A stretch of 64,000 nucleotides of DNA, from NCBI GenBank assembly GCA_030849075.1, contig JASAOO010003488.1, positions 1-64,000 on the forward strand, read 5' to 3'. Made by a program: the position numbers and the translations under genes. Position 1 is the stretch's first letter. Each line of letters starts with the position of its first letter. Origin of the DNA: Zelonia costaricensis. Taxonomy: Eukaryota > Euglenozoa > Kinetoplastea > Trypanosomatida > Trypanosomatidae. Of the stretch, positions 10,927-21,937 are shown piece after piece. Under the pieces are notes generated by a model. The model worked only from the letters and a program-made list of their open reading frames with translations, was not told the DNA's origin and searched no databases.

Positions 10927-12932
10927 CCCGCTTCAAGCCGGAGGGGGGGTGCCGCGGAGAGAGGGAAAAGAGGGGTGTGTCTTTAATGAGTATGTGTGAG
11001 TGCGCCTGCGTGCGTTGTGTTCTCTAAGAACAAACGAGCAACAGCAGAACGGTGTGTGTATTAAAGGAGGAGTGGAGGGGGGTAAGGGTGACGGTGCAGC
11101 CTTTGCTAGAACTAACGCAGTTGTGTTGAGGGGAGGGGGAGGAGGGGGGGAGTGACGGGGGGGCAGGAAGGACGAAAAGGGCACGGGAGACAAAGTGTTG
11201 CGCGTGCGAGCGGGTGGGGTCAGTACGGAGGGAGAAGCCGGCAGAAGGTGCGGGGGGGGGGGCCACAGATAGAGCACCAGAACGCGCGGCATGCAGCAAA
11301 ACCAGCCGACCCCCCTTTGCGCGTCTGCCGCAGGAGAGCACACACCCCCCCCCGCCTCCCAAAGGCGAATGTGCGGTGTGTGCATCGAGTGTGCGCCACT
11401 CCGTGTGTGGCGCACGCTTGGCAAAACGAGGCGTGTACGCCCGGTGCGCACAGCAACAGTCGGAAGCGGGGGAGGGGGGGGGAGGCGCCTGAGATGTGCA
11501 CTGAAACTCCTTCAGCACGATCCACTCGGTGTCGAGCGCATCGGCTGCGTGATTGACGCTTCACATCAGTCTATTGGTGTCTTCTTTGCCTTTCTTTGTT
11601 TTGTTTGTCGTATGCGCGTCCCACTTTTCCTCACCCTCTGCAAACGGGAGCGGAAGCACAGTCGCCCTTCACTCCGCCACGCGTGACTGCACCCTCCGGA
11701 CTTGGCGTCGGTGGCACCGGAAAGGATGAAGGCTGACGCGTGGTGAGTCCCCCATTCAGAAATAGAAGCTTGACGGCGAGCCCTCCCCCCCCATCCTTCC
11801 CTACCCTCGCCCCGCTCTATCCATGCGCGCGCCGCTGTCCCAGAATGCGGCAATGCAGCGCAAGGGAGGGGTAGACAGGCGGGCGACAGCAGCGCTGGGA
11901 CGGCTGTGCGACTCCACCACCTGTCGAGTCCACACACGCGGACAACAGAGCAGCCGCGCAATCCGCAGGAATAGAAGAAGCACATGCTCGCGCGGGTTTT
12001 TTTGTGTGTCTGCGTGTATGTGTGTGCACGCGCGGGCGGCACTGAAGCCTCAGCGTGTCAGCCGTGATACTGCACGTGGACGCGCAGACGTAAGAGGACA
12101 TCGTGCGCGCGATGGAGCAAAAGGGAGAAGTGGTACACACAGGAGCAGAGTAAGGGCTGTTGTACCGCAGGCAGGGGGGGAAAGGAAAGGCAAAAAAGGG
12201 TGCGAAAAGCGAAGGGGCCGCACCCAGCATGGCTGCGTCACGCACGCGTACGAACAGGTGTAAAGGCACACACTAACGAGGAAGGAAGAGAGAGGGGGAG
12301 AAAAACTGCGTGCGTGTGGGCCAGGGGAATATGAAGAGACAGAAAAAAAAAAAAAACAGAGAGGCCTAAGTGCTAAGTGGTGGTGCGGGGACAAAGTGGT
12401 CATGGTAGACACGAAAAGAAAACGCGCTTCACGACGCGCCGGTTTGTGATAGGGGGTGGAGAGGAGGCAGTGCAGGTGGGGCGTCGGGGAAGGAAAAGAG
12501 GATCAGAACAGGAAGCACGAGGGACCGAGGCACGCGATAGAGGCGCGGCCAACACCGAAGTCCGTACATGATAGAAGGAGAACAGAGAGAGAAAGACATC
12601 TCGCTTCTAGGGCACCTTGCAGAGGACGGGGAGTAGCGGCAACAAGGCAGACGCCAGCGCATCCGTGTAAGTGCGGGGAAGGGTACTCTGAGCTCGAGTC
12701 ATCCACTCTTTCTCCTGCGCTGCACACGCAGTAGCCGTTCGTCGCGAGACTCTCCAAGCCTCAACTCTCACCCCAGTGAGCACCAAAAGGCGCAGTAGCG
12801 CTGACCTGATCAAGGCTCACTCAGCCCACGTGCGCACCAAAGCTTGGAGTGGGACCCCCGGCATCCATTTGCGTTGCCCCCTTTGTGTGTCTGTGCGCGT
12901 GTGCATTTTCGCCAACGGACGTCCGCTGCACA
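10927..12932. other. intergenic region between CDGSH and M16 genes
   Basis: No supported gene in 2.0 kb. It contains G runs (11100-11170, 11252-11262), a C run near 11346, an A run at about 12345-12355 and scattered GT tracts. Open frames here are short, Cys/Arg/Pro-rich and overlap each other on both strands. It probably carries the 3' UTR of the CDGSH protein mRNA. Confidence 0.6.
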
Positions 12933-13316
12933 TCAGCAGCTCTTGGGCGTCTCGGGTTTGGGAATCTTCTCCACACCGACGGCGGTACGGAGAATGACGC
13001 CGACGTGGGAGAGGTCGCAGAATGGGGCCTTGTCGGTGTGCTTGCAGCGGCACATGAGGTACTTCTTCGTGGTGTCCACTGTGAACTCCTTCGGCTTCAG
13101 ATCCGTCTGATGCGCCTTGTTGTAGGCCAGGTGAGCTCCGTCGCAGAACGGCTGCTTCTTGCTCAGCCCGCAAGAGCACCAGTAGTACTTCTTCCCTGCC
13201 TGCAGCTCCACGAAGCAGGGCGTCTTGTTCGGCAAGTTGACAATGCGATGCGGGTTCGTGGGGTCCACCTTCGTCTTCCACGATGCAGCAACGAGGGCAA
13301 GGCGGCAGCGCTGCAT
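12933..13316 (-). CDS. twin-CDGSH iron-sulfur protein (CISD3-like)
   Basis: A 127-residue protein with two CDGSH-type modules. The first, CSCGLSKKQPFCDGAH (47-62), has the complete C-x-C-x2-S-x3-P-x-C-D-G-[SAT]-H pattern, so Cys47, Cys49, Cys58 and His62 should hold a 2Fe-2S cluster. The second, CRCKHTDKAPFCDLSH (89-104), keeps all four ligands (Cys89, Cys91, Cys100, His104), but the glycine after CD is leucine. Two modules without a membrane anchor match the CISD3/MiNT class of the mitochondrial matrix. The N-terminus MQRCRLALVAASWKTK is basic and could act as a presequence. In-frame sequence continues upstream to 13910 but is low complexity; the ATG at 13316 gives the normal family length. 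Roles in Fe-S transfer or redox are inferred from the family. Confidence 0.88.
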   Translation of the reverse strand: MQRCRLALVAASWKTKVDPTNPHRIVNLPNKTPCFVELQAGKKYYWCSCGLSKKQPFCDGAHLAYNKAHQTDLKPKEFTVDTTKKYLMCRCKHTDKAPFCDLSHVGVILRTAVGVEKIPKPETPKSC

Positions 13317-15940
13317 CTTCTTGGAAAGAGACGAAGTACGAAACGGTGAAGTGGGCGCGAGGCGATGGCGGACGGCGGTAGCGGAAGTGAGCCAGCAGTG
13401 CTCTTCACGGGGCAACACACGTGCGTGCTGGAAGAAAAAGATGATGACGCAAAGAGTACGGGAAAGAGAGAGAGACAGGGACAGGGACAGCACCCGAAAG
13501 GCGGAGAGCCACGGCGTAAACAAAGCAAAACCGAAATGCTGGAGAGCCACGGAGGGGAGTGGAGGTTTGGGGGGGAGAGGCACGAGAGAGGCGCAGTGGT
13601 GTCGCTGCGTGTGTGAGTGTGTGGTTGTGTTAGTTTGGTTGTTGTTGTTTTCGTGGGTCCGCAGAAAGGGAGGGAAGGGGTGGGGGGCGGATTGGGTTTG
13701 AAACGTGGCGCGCCGTCGGGGAGAGCGAGGCATGAAGTGCAGCGCCAGAGCGAAGTTGCGGTGTCCGGTTTGGTGGAAAGCCGAGAGAAGAAGGTGAGGC
13801 GATGAAAAAAGAAAGCTGCAGTGCACAGGCGGCCCGGTGAGACGTGTTGAGTCCCCGCCTTGCTGCCGGTCTGTGCGTAAGGCCCGTACTCTTTCGCACC
13901 CCGTGTACACCCTCTGCCGCTCCAGTACACGCGCCTAGAAGTGCACTTTGCCATCGGCGATACACCAAGAAACAAGCACGGCGACAGCGCAACTCTTTGC
14001 TCTCTGCGCGGCACTTGCATTCACCACCTCGAGTGCAGCACGTTTTTCTTCTCGCATTCGCTTTTCGTCGGTCACGCACTCACGCACACAACAACGCAAA
14101 AAAAAAAAAAGCGAGCTTGGCGATTCGAACACAAGTGCCACTTGAGCTTTGCGCCTTCTTCTTCCTTTTTTTTTATGTTGTCCGCGTTTGATGGGTACGA
14201 GATGCGTCGGCGATTCTTTTTTTAACTCACACGCACCCACGCACGCACAACCGCAAACACGCATTCATCCATACACACGTACGCACATGGTTCATTTGGC
14301 TCTACGTTCATACTGCCGCAACAGCGAGGCGTCAGCGGCGGCGGCGGCGTGTTACGAGCAGCAGTGTCTATCACAGCAGGAAAAAATGGGAGGGAAGGGC
14401 GGAAGAGACGCGAAGAAAGACGGGGGCCAGGTAGAGAGTTCCCAAAGCGGGAAAGCGGCGAAAAGAAAAGGAAATGTGAGAGAGAGACGAGAAGAAACAA
14501 ACACGCCACAAGGACAACAGAGGACCTAAAAATGCGAAGCAAACCAAACAAGCAGCGTGGCAGCGACCGCGCGGCGGCAACGCGACAAGGGGGATCGTGG
14601 AGGGACCGGACAAAACACAAGTTCTCTCACCCCGGCACTCTGACCACGCGTGCACCCTCGCCATGGACCGTTCGCGGAGAAGGAGGTTAGGCGAGCGGGT
14701 GAGCAGGTAAATCCCTTCTTCTTTTTGTTTTGCGGCCGGGAAAGGAAAAAAGAGGAAAGAGGGGGGGTGACCAACCGCCATCACCCTCTTCCAATCCACG
14801 AGGGTACAGTGCAGGAAAACAGAGAGACGCAAACTGTACCCAGGTGCTGCATTTTTTTCTTTTCTACGTAAGCCTGCGGTTTGCCCAAGCTGCCGTGATG
14901 TGTTGTCTGTGCCCATCCCCCACCCTTCCCCTCCATCCGCCCCGTTCCCTTTTTTGCGTTCCTGCCGACGGTATCGGGAAGCGGTGGAGGATGGAGATGG
15001 GGAGAAATAAAGTGAAGGCCCGCTGCACAGACTCAAGCGCGCGATCGTCCTTTCTACGACGATGGCGTGCGGCGCGCGCGCTGCGCACTTTTGCCGTGTA
15101 TGTGTGTGAATGCTTGTGCATGCGTGACGCCTCCGAAACGGCGGGGAAAAAAAAGGCTCGCTCTTTGCGTCGGAAGAGAAGGGGCGGGGGGTAGAGAGCG
15201 GTTGGTAAGGAACCCAGCAAGACGACCCAGAAACTAGTTCAGCGGAAACCGAAAAGAAGAACGAGGAAACGAAAACAGAGGCGAATCGAGGGCGCGCACA
15301 TGAAAAAAAAAATGAGCAGAAACTCAGAGGACGAGCGGGGGGAAAGAGAGTGTGGGGCTGGGACGACAGAAGCGAACAAGCGCGTGACACCAAGAAAGTC
15401 ACAAGAACTGTATCGAGGCCAAACGGTGGGGTGCTGCGGCACTAGTGAAAGGGATTCGCAATAAACACAGTGGGAGAGGGAGAAGGGTAGAGCAGAGAAG
15501 AAAGAACCGCGGCAGGTCACTGAGAGGAGAGGCGGCTCGGTGACTGCAAGCGCGTGGAAGTGAAAGGCGGAAAACAGGGCGCATGATAGCACGACCTGGG
15601 GAGGTGGGCCACGAAGACGCTTTGCATCGCGTCTAGACAAGCCGAGTGGATCAAGGAAAGGGAAAGGGGAGGAGAAAGCAAGGACAGGGAACTAACGAGG
15701 AACTGCGCGGCGTCGGAGAAAACGCACACACACACACACAAACGCAGGCGGTGGTCCCAGAAGCTGCCGCCGGCGCGTGTGCAACTTGGCGCATTTTCAA
15801 GGACTGCGCGTCCACGCACAGGAACACAAACACACGCCATCGTCGTCGCCCTTTCCTTTTCAGCCCTCCTGTCGCACTCTGCTCCCCTCCCCCCCCCCAC
15901 TTCCCGTTTCTTCCTCCTCGTTCGCGCCCCAACACCGAGG
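13317..15940. other. intergenic region upstream of the CDGSH gene
   Basis: No supported gene in 2.6 kb. It contains an A run at 14098-14110, a T run near 14166-14174, A runs near 15147-15154 and 15303-15311, and a CA run at about 15725-15741. On the minus strand the sequence next to the CDGSH start is pyrimidine-rich (TTCGTCTCTTTCC, about 13322-13335), probably part of the splice signal. Minus-strand frames such as 14371-15402 are Ser/Pro/Phe-rich translations of pyrimidine tracts. Confidence 0.6.
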
Positions 15941-17470
15941 CTACAGCGGCTCCCCCCGCTTCTGACCGGCCTTCACCGCACGCGCGACCTTCTCCATCGC
16001 AAAGGCCCCCGCGCGCTTCTGCCGCCCCGTCTCTTCTACGTACTCGTGCCGCTCCTTCACCAGCGCCTCGCGCGCCTTCTTCTCGGCAGAGGCCAACTCC
16101 TTCACAAGGTTCTTGCGGTCCTTCAAGAACTTCTTCTTCTCAGAGGCGTCAAGGGTTGCCAGGTGAGCCTCCACGTCCCGATCGTGCGCCGCGTACCCAT
16201 CCGCACCTTCGTCCCCAGCGGACGGGGTGCCCTGGCCAAGTGCCGTGAGGGGTGCCGAAGAGCCACCAGGCGTCGTGGCGGGGTCGACGTGGGCGGTGCG
16301 CCGGTTGTCGCTGGTGCGGCCCGGCTTGAAGACGTTCGTGATGGCTGCAAAAAAGCTGCCGGGCGACTTGCGCTTTGCGGAGGCGGCGGCGCTGGTGGTG
16401 GCACCGGCGCCGTCAGAGCTGCCGTCGTCGGAGCCACCGCCGACCGCCAGCGCCGACGTCGTTGTGGCTGCCGCGGCCTCGGCATACTCCGCCTCCTCTG
16501 CGGGCGGTGCAGCGGCGTTGGGGTCCGGCGTGTAGAGGTACTGAACGGTGTTCCCGTTCTCGTCCACGTACTCGCACAGGTAGGAGCCCGGTGGCGCCGC
16601 GTCGGCATCGTGGCCCGCCGCGGCCCCATCCGTGTGCGTCTCCAGTTGAGACGCCCGGGCCGCGGCCGTTGCGGACTGGCGCTCGTCCATGGACTCTTGC
16701 AGCTCCTGCGTATAGTAGAAGGTTTCGCCGTTCTCGTCGGTGTAGCAGTAGTACTGAACCTGCTCCTCGCCGCCCTCTTCAGGAGCCGCAGCTTCCGCGC
16801 CGCCAACCTCGTCGGCAGCGCCGTCGGTGTGGTGGGTGCGTGGGTGCAGGCGTTCCTCGGAGGCGCTCTCGGGGCTGACGGAGACGCCGGCGGCGGCGGC
16901 GTGCCGCGGCGCGCCATCCACCTCACCTGCGTTGTCGTCGCGACCAGAGGGCATGTGATTCTCCGTGGAGGGCGAACCGCCGTCATCGTTCACCGGCGTC
17001 GGCCGCTCCGAGTGCCGCCTGGGTGACACGGGAAACTTGCTGAGGATCTTGGCGAAGAGGCCCTTGGAGCCGGAGGCGCTGCGGCTGTGCTGGTGGCGGC
17101 CGGAGTCCATCAGCTCGTTGGTTCCGTGGTGGCGCCGTGTGACCGGGCAGCAGACGCTGCTGCCGCGCGGAAAGCCGCACGCGGGGCACAGCTCGCTGGC
17201 CGTGTACGCGCTGCCCAACATGTGATCCTCCATCTCCTGCTCCTCGCTCCGCCCCGCGCCGGGTGTTCCGCTGCCGTCGGCGCCACCGGACACGTCGGCC
17301 CGCGGCGTCGTAGTCCGTGGGCCGGGGCTCTTGTGAAAGAAATTCAAAAAGGCGTTCGTCTTGTGCTGATGCTGAATGCCAGACTCGCCGTTTTGGGTCT
17401 CGTCGCCGGCCGCCGTGTCCTCCCGCTCCCTCGTGAGCGAGCCCCGCGTGGCAAAGGGTGCCTCGCTCAT
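15941..17470 (-). CDS. hypothetical protein with repeated short motifs and a C-terminal coiled coil
   Basis: A 509-residue protein of no family I recognise. Most of it is disordered and Gly/Ala/Ser/Asp-rich, but some pieces repeat. A tyrosine-rich element occurs twice, YCYTDENGETFYYT (241-254) and CEYVDENGNTVQYLYT (299-314). A short aromatic-basic element occurs three times: AFLNFFHKSPGPR (40-52), GLFAKILSKFPVSPR (137-151) and SFFAAITNVFKPGR (372-385). A Cys cluster CPACGFPRGSSVCCP (95-109) could bind zinc. Residues about 432-485 are strongly charged and helical (KKKFLKDRKNLVKELASAEKKAREALVKER in two overlapping parts) and are likely a coiled coil. The Tyr repeats recall the aromatic octamer style of OCRE domains, but that is only a resemblance. 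High third-position GC and an ATG opening into unbroken frame support it as real. Confidence 0.8.
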   Translation of the reverse strand: MSEAPFATRGSLTREREDTAAGDETQNGESGIQHQHKTNAFLNFFHKSPGPRTTTPRADVSGGADGSGTPGAGRSEEQEMEDHMLGSAYTASELCPACGFPRGSSVCCPVTRRHHGTNELMDSGRHQHSRSASGSKGLFAKILSKFPVSPRRHSERPTPVNDDGGSPSTENHMPSGRDDNAGEVDGAPRHAAAAGVSVSPESASEERLHPRTHHTDGAADEVGGAEAAAPEEGGEEQVQYYCYTDENGETFYYTQELQESMDERQSATAAARASQLETHTDGAAAGHDADAAPPGSYLCEYVDENGNTVQYLYTPDPNAAAPPAEEAEYAEAAAATTTSALAVGGGSDDGSSDGAGATTSAAASAKRKSPGSFFAAITNVFKPGRTSDNRRTAHVDPATTPGGSSAPLTALGQGTPSAGDEGADGYAAHDRDVEAHLATLDASEKKKFLKDRKNLVKELASAEKKAREALVKERHEYVEETGRQKRAGAFAMEKVARAVKAGQKRGEPL

Positions 17471-18097
17471 GATTGCTTCGAGAGTGGCGGTGTATGTTTA
17501 AGAGGAAAGGGAGATGCGGTGGTGGTGGCCGACGCTCTCACGCCACTCTCCGCACACGCAAGGCGATGACAGCTGATCTTTTTTGGCAGTCTCTGTTTTT
17601 TCTTCTTCTTTACCTTCTTGGCCCAGTGCACAGACACGAGGAGAGCGATGCAGCACAGAGTCCAGAAAAAAAAAAAAGAGCTTACAGCCGAACTCGAAAC
17701 AACTCTAGAAGAGCACGCAAAAGTGGGGGCAATCCACGGTCGCACAGATGTAAAGATGGAGAAGCTAAAAGGCGCCGAGTGATCGAGCGAGGTAGACAGC
17801 ACACCCACGCGTTAATCGACTACAAGATATAGGTAGAGAACAAAAAAGAACAAAGACAAGACGACGGCTTCCCAAAAGGGAAATTGAGTAGAGCCGAGTT
17901 CGGTGCGCAGAGGTGCACCTGCCGTGCCAACGCGAGAGAGGCGAGTGCGTCGAGGAGGACGAAAAAAAAAGCAGAAATTCGAGGCTGCGAGGGAGTCACT
18001 GCAAGCAGAATGGGGGGGAAGGAGGACGAGAGAGAGAGAGACGAGGAGGGAGAGGGGAGGAGAAAGGAAGAGAGAGGAAGGTGGTGGGGGCGGTGGT

Positions 18098-18148
18098 GGG
18101 GGGGGGGGGGGGGGCGTGGGAGAGTGGGAGAGTGGGAGAGTGGGAGGG
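18098..18148. repeat. G17 run followed by 8-bp tandem repeat
   Basis: Seventeen consecutive G (18098-18114) are followed by about four copies of GTGGGAGA (18116-18148). On the transcribed strand this is a long C/CCCACTCT pyrimidine tract. Read directly. Confidence 0.9.
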
Positions 18149-19106
18149 AGGACCGGTGTGGTCACGAAAAAAAGACAGATCGAGACGAGCACAACTCGCA
18201 CGCAGCAGTCTGTGAAAAGGGGGGGAGGGCGTGAACCTGACTAGCAGCGAGAGGTCAAAGGAACAAGGCAAGCAGCGAGGTCTGTGTGGCAAGCAGGGGG
18301 GAAGAGAAGTAGAGAGGTGCAGATGCTGGCTCGCGTGACCGCCGCGACCAGCCTCGAACTGTGCGTGCGTGCGTGAAAGCAGGCGTGTGTGTGAGAGAGA
18401 GGGGGTATTTGGCTGTGCGGGGGTGGGGGGCAGGGGGCTGGACAAAGCGTCTGCACTGCTTGCGGGCGTGTACGAGGTGCGAAGAAGTGAGGAGCTCGTG
18501 AGCCAACACAGAAGTACCAAAACAAACAAAAAAATGAGGCGAATGGGATCCGGAGAAGGAGGTGGGGCTGAAGGGCGGTGGTGGTGGGGTACAGCCCTCA
18601 CTCCGTCCGACGTGAGCGGGAGCGGGAAAAAGAAAAGAGAGACACACCTTGGCTTGTGAGCCGCCGTGTGCAGGTGGTGTGGGAAGAAATGGGGATTGAA
18701 GAGGGGTGGAAGAGGTGCTAATACGTGAAAGGGAGAAGCCGTGGCGCTTGTCGAGTGAGGGAAAGGGGGTGGCGGCGGACAGCAGGCGTGAGTTTGAAAG
18801 ACGGGAGGGGAAAGCAGCGGAGGAAGAGCAAGGATGAAGAAAGCGGGTGAGTAAAGGTTGAAGGGTGGACGGGGGGAGAAACAGACGCAGATAAGCGCGT
18901 CACCGTCAACTATACTCGCAAGCACATGCAGTGGAACACGGCAGAGGCGGCACCCGAGTAGGTATAGAAGTGCGGGAGGAGAGAAATCGCAAGACAAGCG
19001 GCGCCGTCTGCACAAAGCCACGCGGTGGCAACCAGGAAAGAGGGGCTGATAGAGTGAAGAGGCGTAAGAATGGGGCAGCACTGATCAGTTCAACGCACAA
19101 ACACGA

Positions 19107-19130
19107 ACACACACACACACACACACACAC
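19107..19130. repeat. (AC)12 microsatellite
   Basis: Perfect AC dinucleotide run of 24 nt in intergenic sequence. Confidence 0.95.
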
Positions 19131-19792
19131 GGGCTCAGGCACGTGCCGAGCCTTTGCGTCTCGACGACAGAGAACCCAAAGGTGGAAAACGGTGAAAAGA
19201 AGAGAGAGAGCAAGCGAGAAGATATGTGGCTCGGCGTGTGGCTCCTCTGTGAGGGTGCTCTGCGGGCGAGAGCAAGGGAAGCAGGGCGGATTCCCTGAAT
19301 CGTGTGTAGGGGCGTATGTGCGCTAGCGTGCGGCGTTGATGAAGGAGAAAAAAGGAAGGAGCTGGGCAGCGGCGGCGATGCAGCACCACGTGACGGCGCA
19401 CGAGAGAGAGAGAGAGAGGCAGAGACGCCGAGCAGTGGATAGTCGAGGGAGGGTGGCTGAAAGTGAGATGAGAATACGGCAGCGAGCACACAAAGCAGGT
19501 GCCGGCGGGTCTGCGCGGTAGGCGGGCTTGGCAGATGTGTCATGCCTTGGCGGCGCTCGACAGCCTCAGCCGCACACCAGTGTCTGCATCGTGTAGGTGC
19601 ACCCGTATGCGTTCCATATGCAGGCAAAGCGGGCGAGCATCGCTCTTCTCTCTTCAGTTTTTTTGGTCGAAGTTCTGGTCCTCTTTGTCCCTCGACCGCT
19701 CCTCGCGTGGCGAGCTACAGGAGCCACCCTGTGGGTGTTTGACGTGCATAAGTCTTTTTTTTTTTTGTGGTGTTTGTGACCGTGGGGGGGGG

Positions 19793-19793
19793 N
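19793..19793. other. undetermined base (N) in a G run
   Basis: The only N in the window, directly after a run of G. It probably marks an unresolved homopolymer or an assembly join in intergenic sequence; no gene is affected. Confidence 0.95.
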
Positions 19794-20104
19794 CGGTGTC
19801 CACGTGGAGGCGGCTCTATCCGAGCAAAGAAAAGGAGTTGCGATGACGGACAAGTATACAAAAAGAAAACACGAAGGGACAGCGTACTCCCGTTTATGTT
19901 GTGTGGGCCAGCGGAGCGCCTCTATGATTGGGAAAGGCGTGTACTCCTCAACGAGCTGAAGTGGGAACCGCCGCGGGGGTGGGGAGGCGCTGCGCGAGGT
20001 GTGGCACGTCCCCCGGCAATTTGCTGTCAGCCCGCGCGCTCTGAGAAACAGCGCCACTCTTTGCGACTCTGCGCATTGAGAGCCGCCGGCAGGCACGCTT
20101 CAAC

Positions 20105-20923
20105 TCAGCCTGGTCCATTCGCACTCCCCTGACCGTACGCGCCATTGCTCGTGCGGTACATGTCCGCGTCTGAGTTTTCGGCATGCCTTGCACGCAGCAC
20201 CGCGCGCTGCGCTGTGGGTCCGCCAATGGGCTTGCCGCCGTCAAAGATGGAGAAGTGCTGCTTCGAAGCGGCGCTGCCGAGCGGGGCTGGGCGGCGCAGG
20301 GGCACGTAAAGGCTGTCTAGCGGACCTGCCATCTCCACCACCGCGGCGGAGCCCATGAGGTGCGACTGCTTCGCCCGCGAGCACGTCGATGCCGTCGCAC
20401 ACGTCAGCGACGACGGCGGTCGCGTCGTTGACGCGCTTGTGCCTCCCACCTGGGACGCCGCCACGCTGGACGCCCGCTCCATCACGGAGCCGCCGCTCCG
20501 CGCGTCTTGTGCATCCACCGCGTCCTCCCCTGCGACGGGGGTTTCCTGCACGGTGCGGGCGCCTGATGGCGTCACGCTGCATGAAGCCGGTGAGCGAGAT
20601 GAGCGTGGCGTGCCCTGCATCCCGCCGGCGCGAAGCGAGGTGCGGCCCGGCTGCAGATGTTGCTGGTGTTCGTGACGGAGGGCCGCCTGGGCAGCGACAG
20701 TGGCGAGACCGCTCAATTCTGACGCCTGCGACGGCGACGCTGCCGCCGAGAACGGCGACGTTGTTGCGAGTGGGGAGGTCACCGGCGGTGGACCTGACGG
20801 CGGCTGCGGCGCGGCGCCGAACTTGGTCCACGATGGGTTGTGCTTGATGCGGTACACGTTGCATGAGGGTGCGGCCGCGGGTGCCACAGTTGAAGGGTCA
20901 TCTTTTCTATCGGAGGCGAGCAT
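20105..20923 (-). CDS. hypothetical protein, largely disordered
   Basis: A 272-residue protein without a recognisable family. Two short ordered-looking segments stand out: the N-terminal CNVYRIKHNPSWTKFG (21-36) and, near the C-terminus, LYVPLRRPAPLG followed closely by KQHFSIFDGGKPIGGPTA. The middle is Ala/Ser/Pro/Thr-rich with several basic patches and no transmembrane segment. Such layouts often belong to scaffold or microtubule-associated proteins, but no function can be assigned. An in-frame ATG at 21112 would add 63 residues that include a HTHTHTHSHT repeat translated from a CA run, so the ATG at 20923 (MLASDRKDD) was chosen. Codon use with GC-rich third positions is like the neighbours. 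Confidence 0.72.
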   Translation of the reverse strand: MLASDRKDDPSTVAPAAAPSCNVYRIKHNPSWTKFGAAPQPPSGPPPVTSPLATTSPFSAAASPSQASELSGLATVAAQAALRHEHQQHLQPGRTSLRAGGMQGTPRSSRSPASCSVTPSGARTVQETPVAGEDAVDAQDARSGGSVMERASSVAASQVGGTSASTTRPPSSLTCATASTCSRAKQSHLMGSAAVVEMAGPLDSLYVPLRRPAPLGSAASKQHFSIFDGGKPIGGPTAQRAVLRARHAENSDADMYRTSNGAYGQGSANGPG

Positions 20924-21937
20924 GTCCAAGTGTGTTGATGTGTGTGAGTGTGTGTGTGTGTGTACCCTGATATTCCGCCGCAGCAGACTGCGGCACGCGT
21001 AGGGCGAGAGAGCTATGCACAACGGAAATGAGAGGGGAGGAAAGGAGGGGGATGGCGACGAAGGAGAAGTGAAGAGATGCGTGGCTTGGCAAGTGCACAT
21101 GAGGTTGGCCACAGCGAGAGGAGCGGAGACAGAGCCTCATCGCTCCGCGACGCCACTCGCAGCCGTATTAACGCAAGCCTTGAAAGGCTTCCGTGTGCCG
21201 GACAGGCGTCGTACGCGCAACGTCACCCGCGTCCCCACTGCAATGATCGCCCCTCGTCCCGTCCCCTCTTTCGAGTTGTACCTTGAAGCGTTCGTGCTGA
21301 AGTTAGTCTCTGTAATACGCTTGCGGGTAAGCACAAAAGAGAAACACCCCCACCACCCACTGGGAGGGGGGGGGGGCAGAGCGGCTGCCACTGCCAAAAT
21401 CATCTCGCCCCTCTCACCGCGCCAGAGCGTACACCAGCGTCCTCCAATCTCGGCTCCCTGCGTCGCCTCGACGCGCGGCGGTCGTCGGCGCCCTGCACGA
21501 CACAAATGTGGAGAGGTGAAGGCTATCGTTCGCGATGACTGGAAATGGGGAGAGAGCAGAGCACAGGAGAAAGGGGCGATCGAGGCAATCTCTCTCTTGT
21601 CCTCCTCTTGTCCGGCCCGGAGGGGGAGGGGGAGAAGTGTGGCGAGGACGACTTCAGGCCGCGGTGCCACAAGGAGCGGTTCCTGTACAGGAAGCAATAC
21701 AATGCCGGGCGTGCCCACGCCAGTGCAGTAGGAGCGCTCAGCACCCAAGGCAGACCAGTCTCCTTGCGGTGCATGGTTTCGGGTTTGGCCGAGAGCGGCG
21801 GCGCAGCGGTGCGGCAAGTCGCGCCATCGCACGGTCTGCGAAGCGCTGAGGAGGAGACGTGGGTAGAGTGAGCAGGAGCGAGGAGCAGAAGCGACATACG
21901 CTGCGACTGCGTCCGCTGACGTGACTGTCTCCACAGC
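20924..21937. other. intergenic region downstream of the ISCA2-like gene
   Basis: No supported gene. A GT run near 20945-20961 lies just upstream of the start of the neighbouring hypothetical gene, followed by G and C runs (21365-21373). It probably contains the ISCA2-like 3' UTR and the leader of the next gene. Confidence 0.6.

Larger units (their letters stand above)
17471..20104. other. intergenic region between two hypothetical genes
   Basis: No supported gene in 2.6 kb. It contains the G17 run and 8-bp tandem repeat at 18098-18148, an (AC)12 run at 19107-19130, a T run at 19754-19766 and one undetermined base at 19793 next to a G run. Minus-strand frames here (for example 17996-19081) are Pro/Ser/Leu-rich translations of pyrimidine tracts. 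Confidence 0.6.

Noticed and set aside
14101..14145. tRNA-like 3' end: TGTTCGAATCG followed by a T run on the minus strand
   Set aside because: The box-B-like core and T run suggest an RNA polymerase III gene, but the T arm does not pair over 5 bp and no acceptor-stem partner lies about 70 nt upstream.
14371..15402. 343-codon minus-strand frame
   Set aside because: Ser/Phe/Pro-rich product of pyrimidine tracts; no ordered segment or known motif.
15779..17026. 415-codon plus-strand open frame
   Set aside because: Antisense shadow of the 509-residue gene, caused by high third-position GC.
17996..19081. 361-codon minus-strand Pro/Ser/Leu-rich frame
   Set aside because: Translation of polypyrimidine and C-run sequence without any domain.
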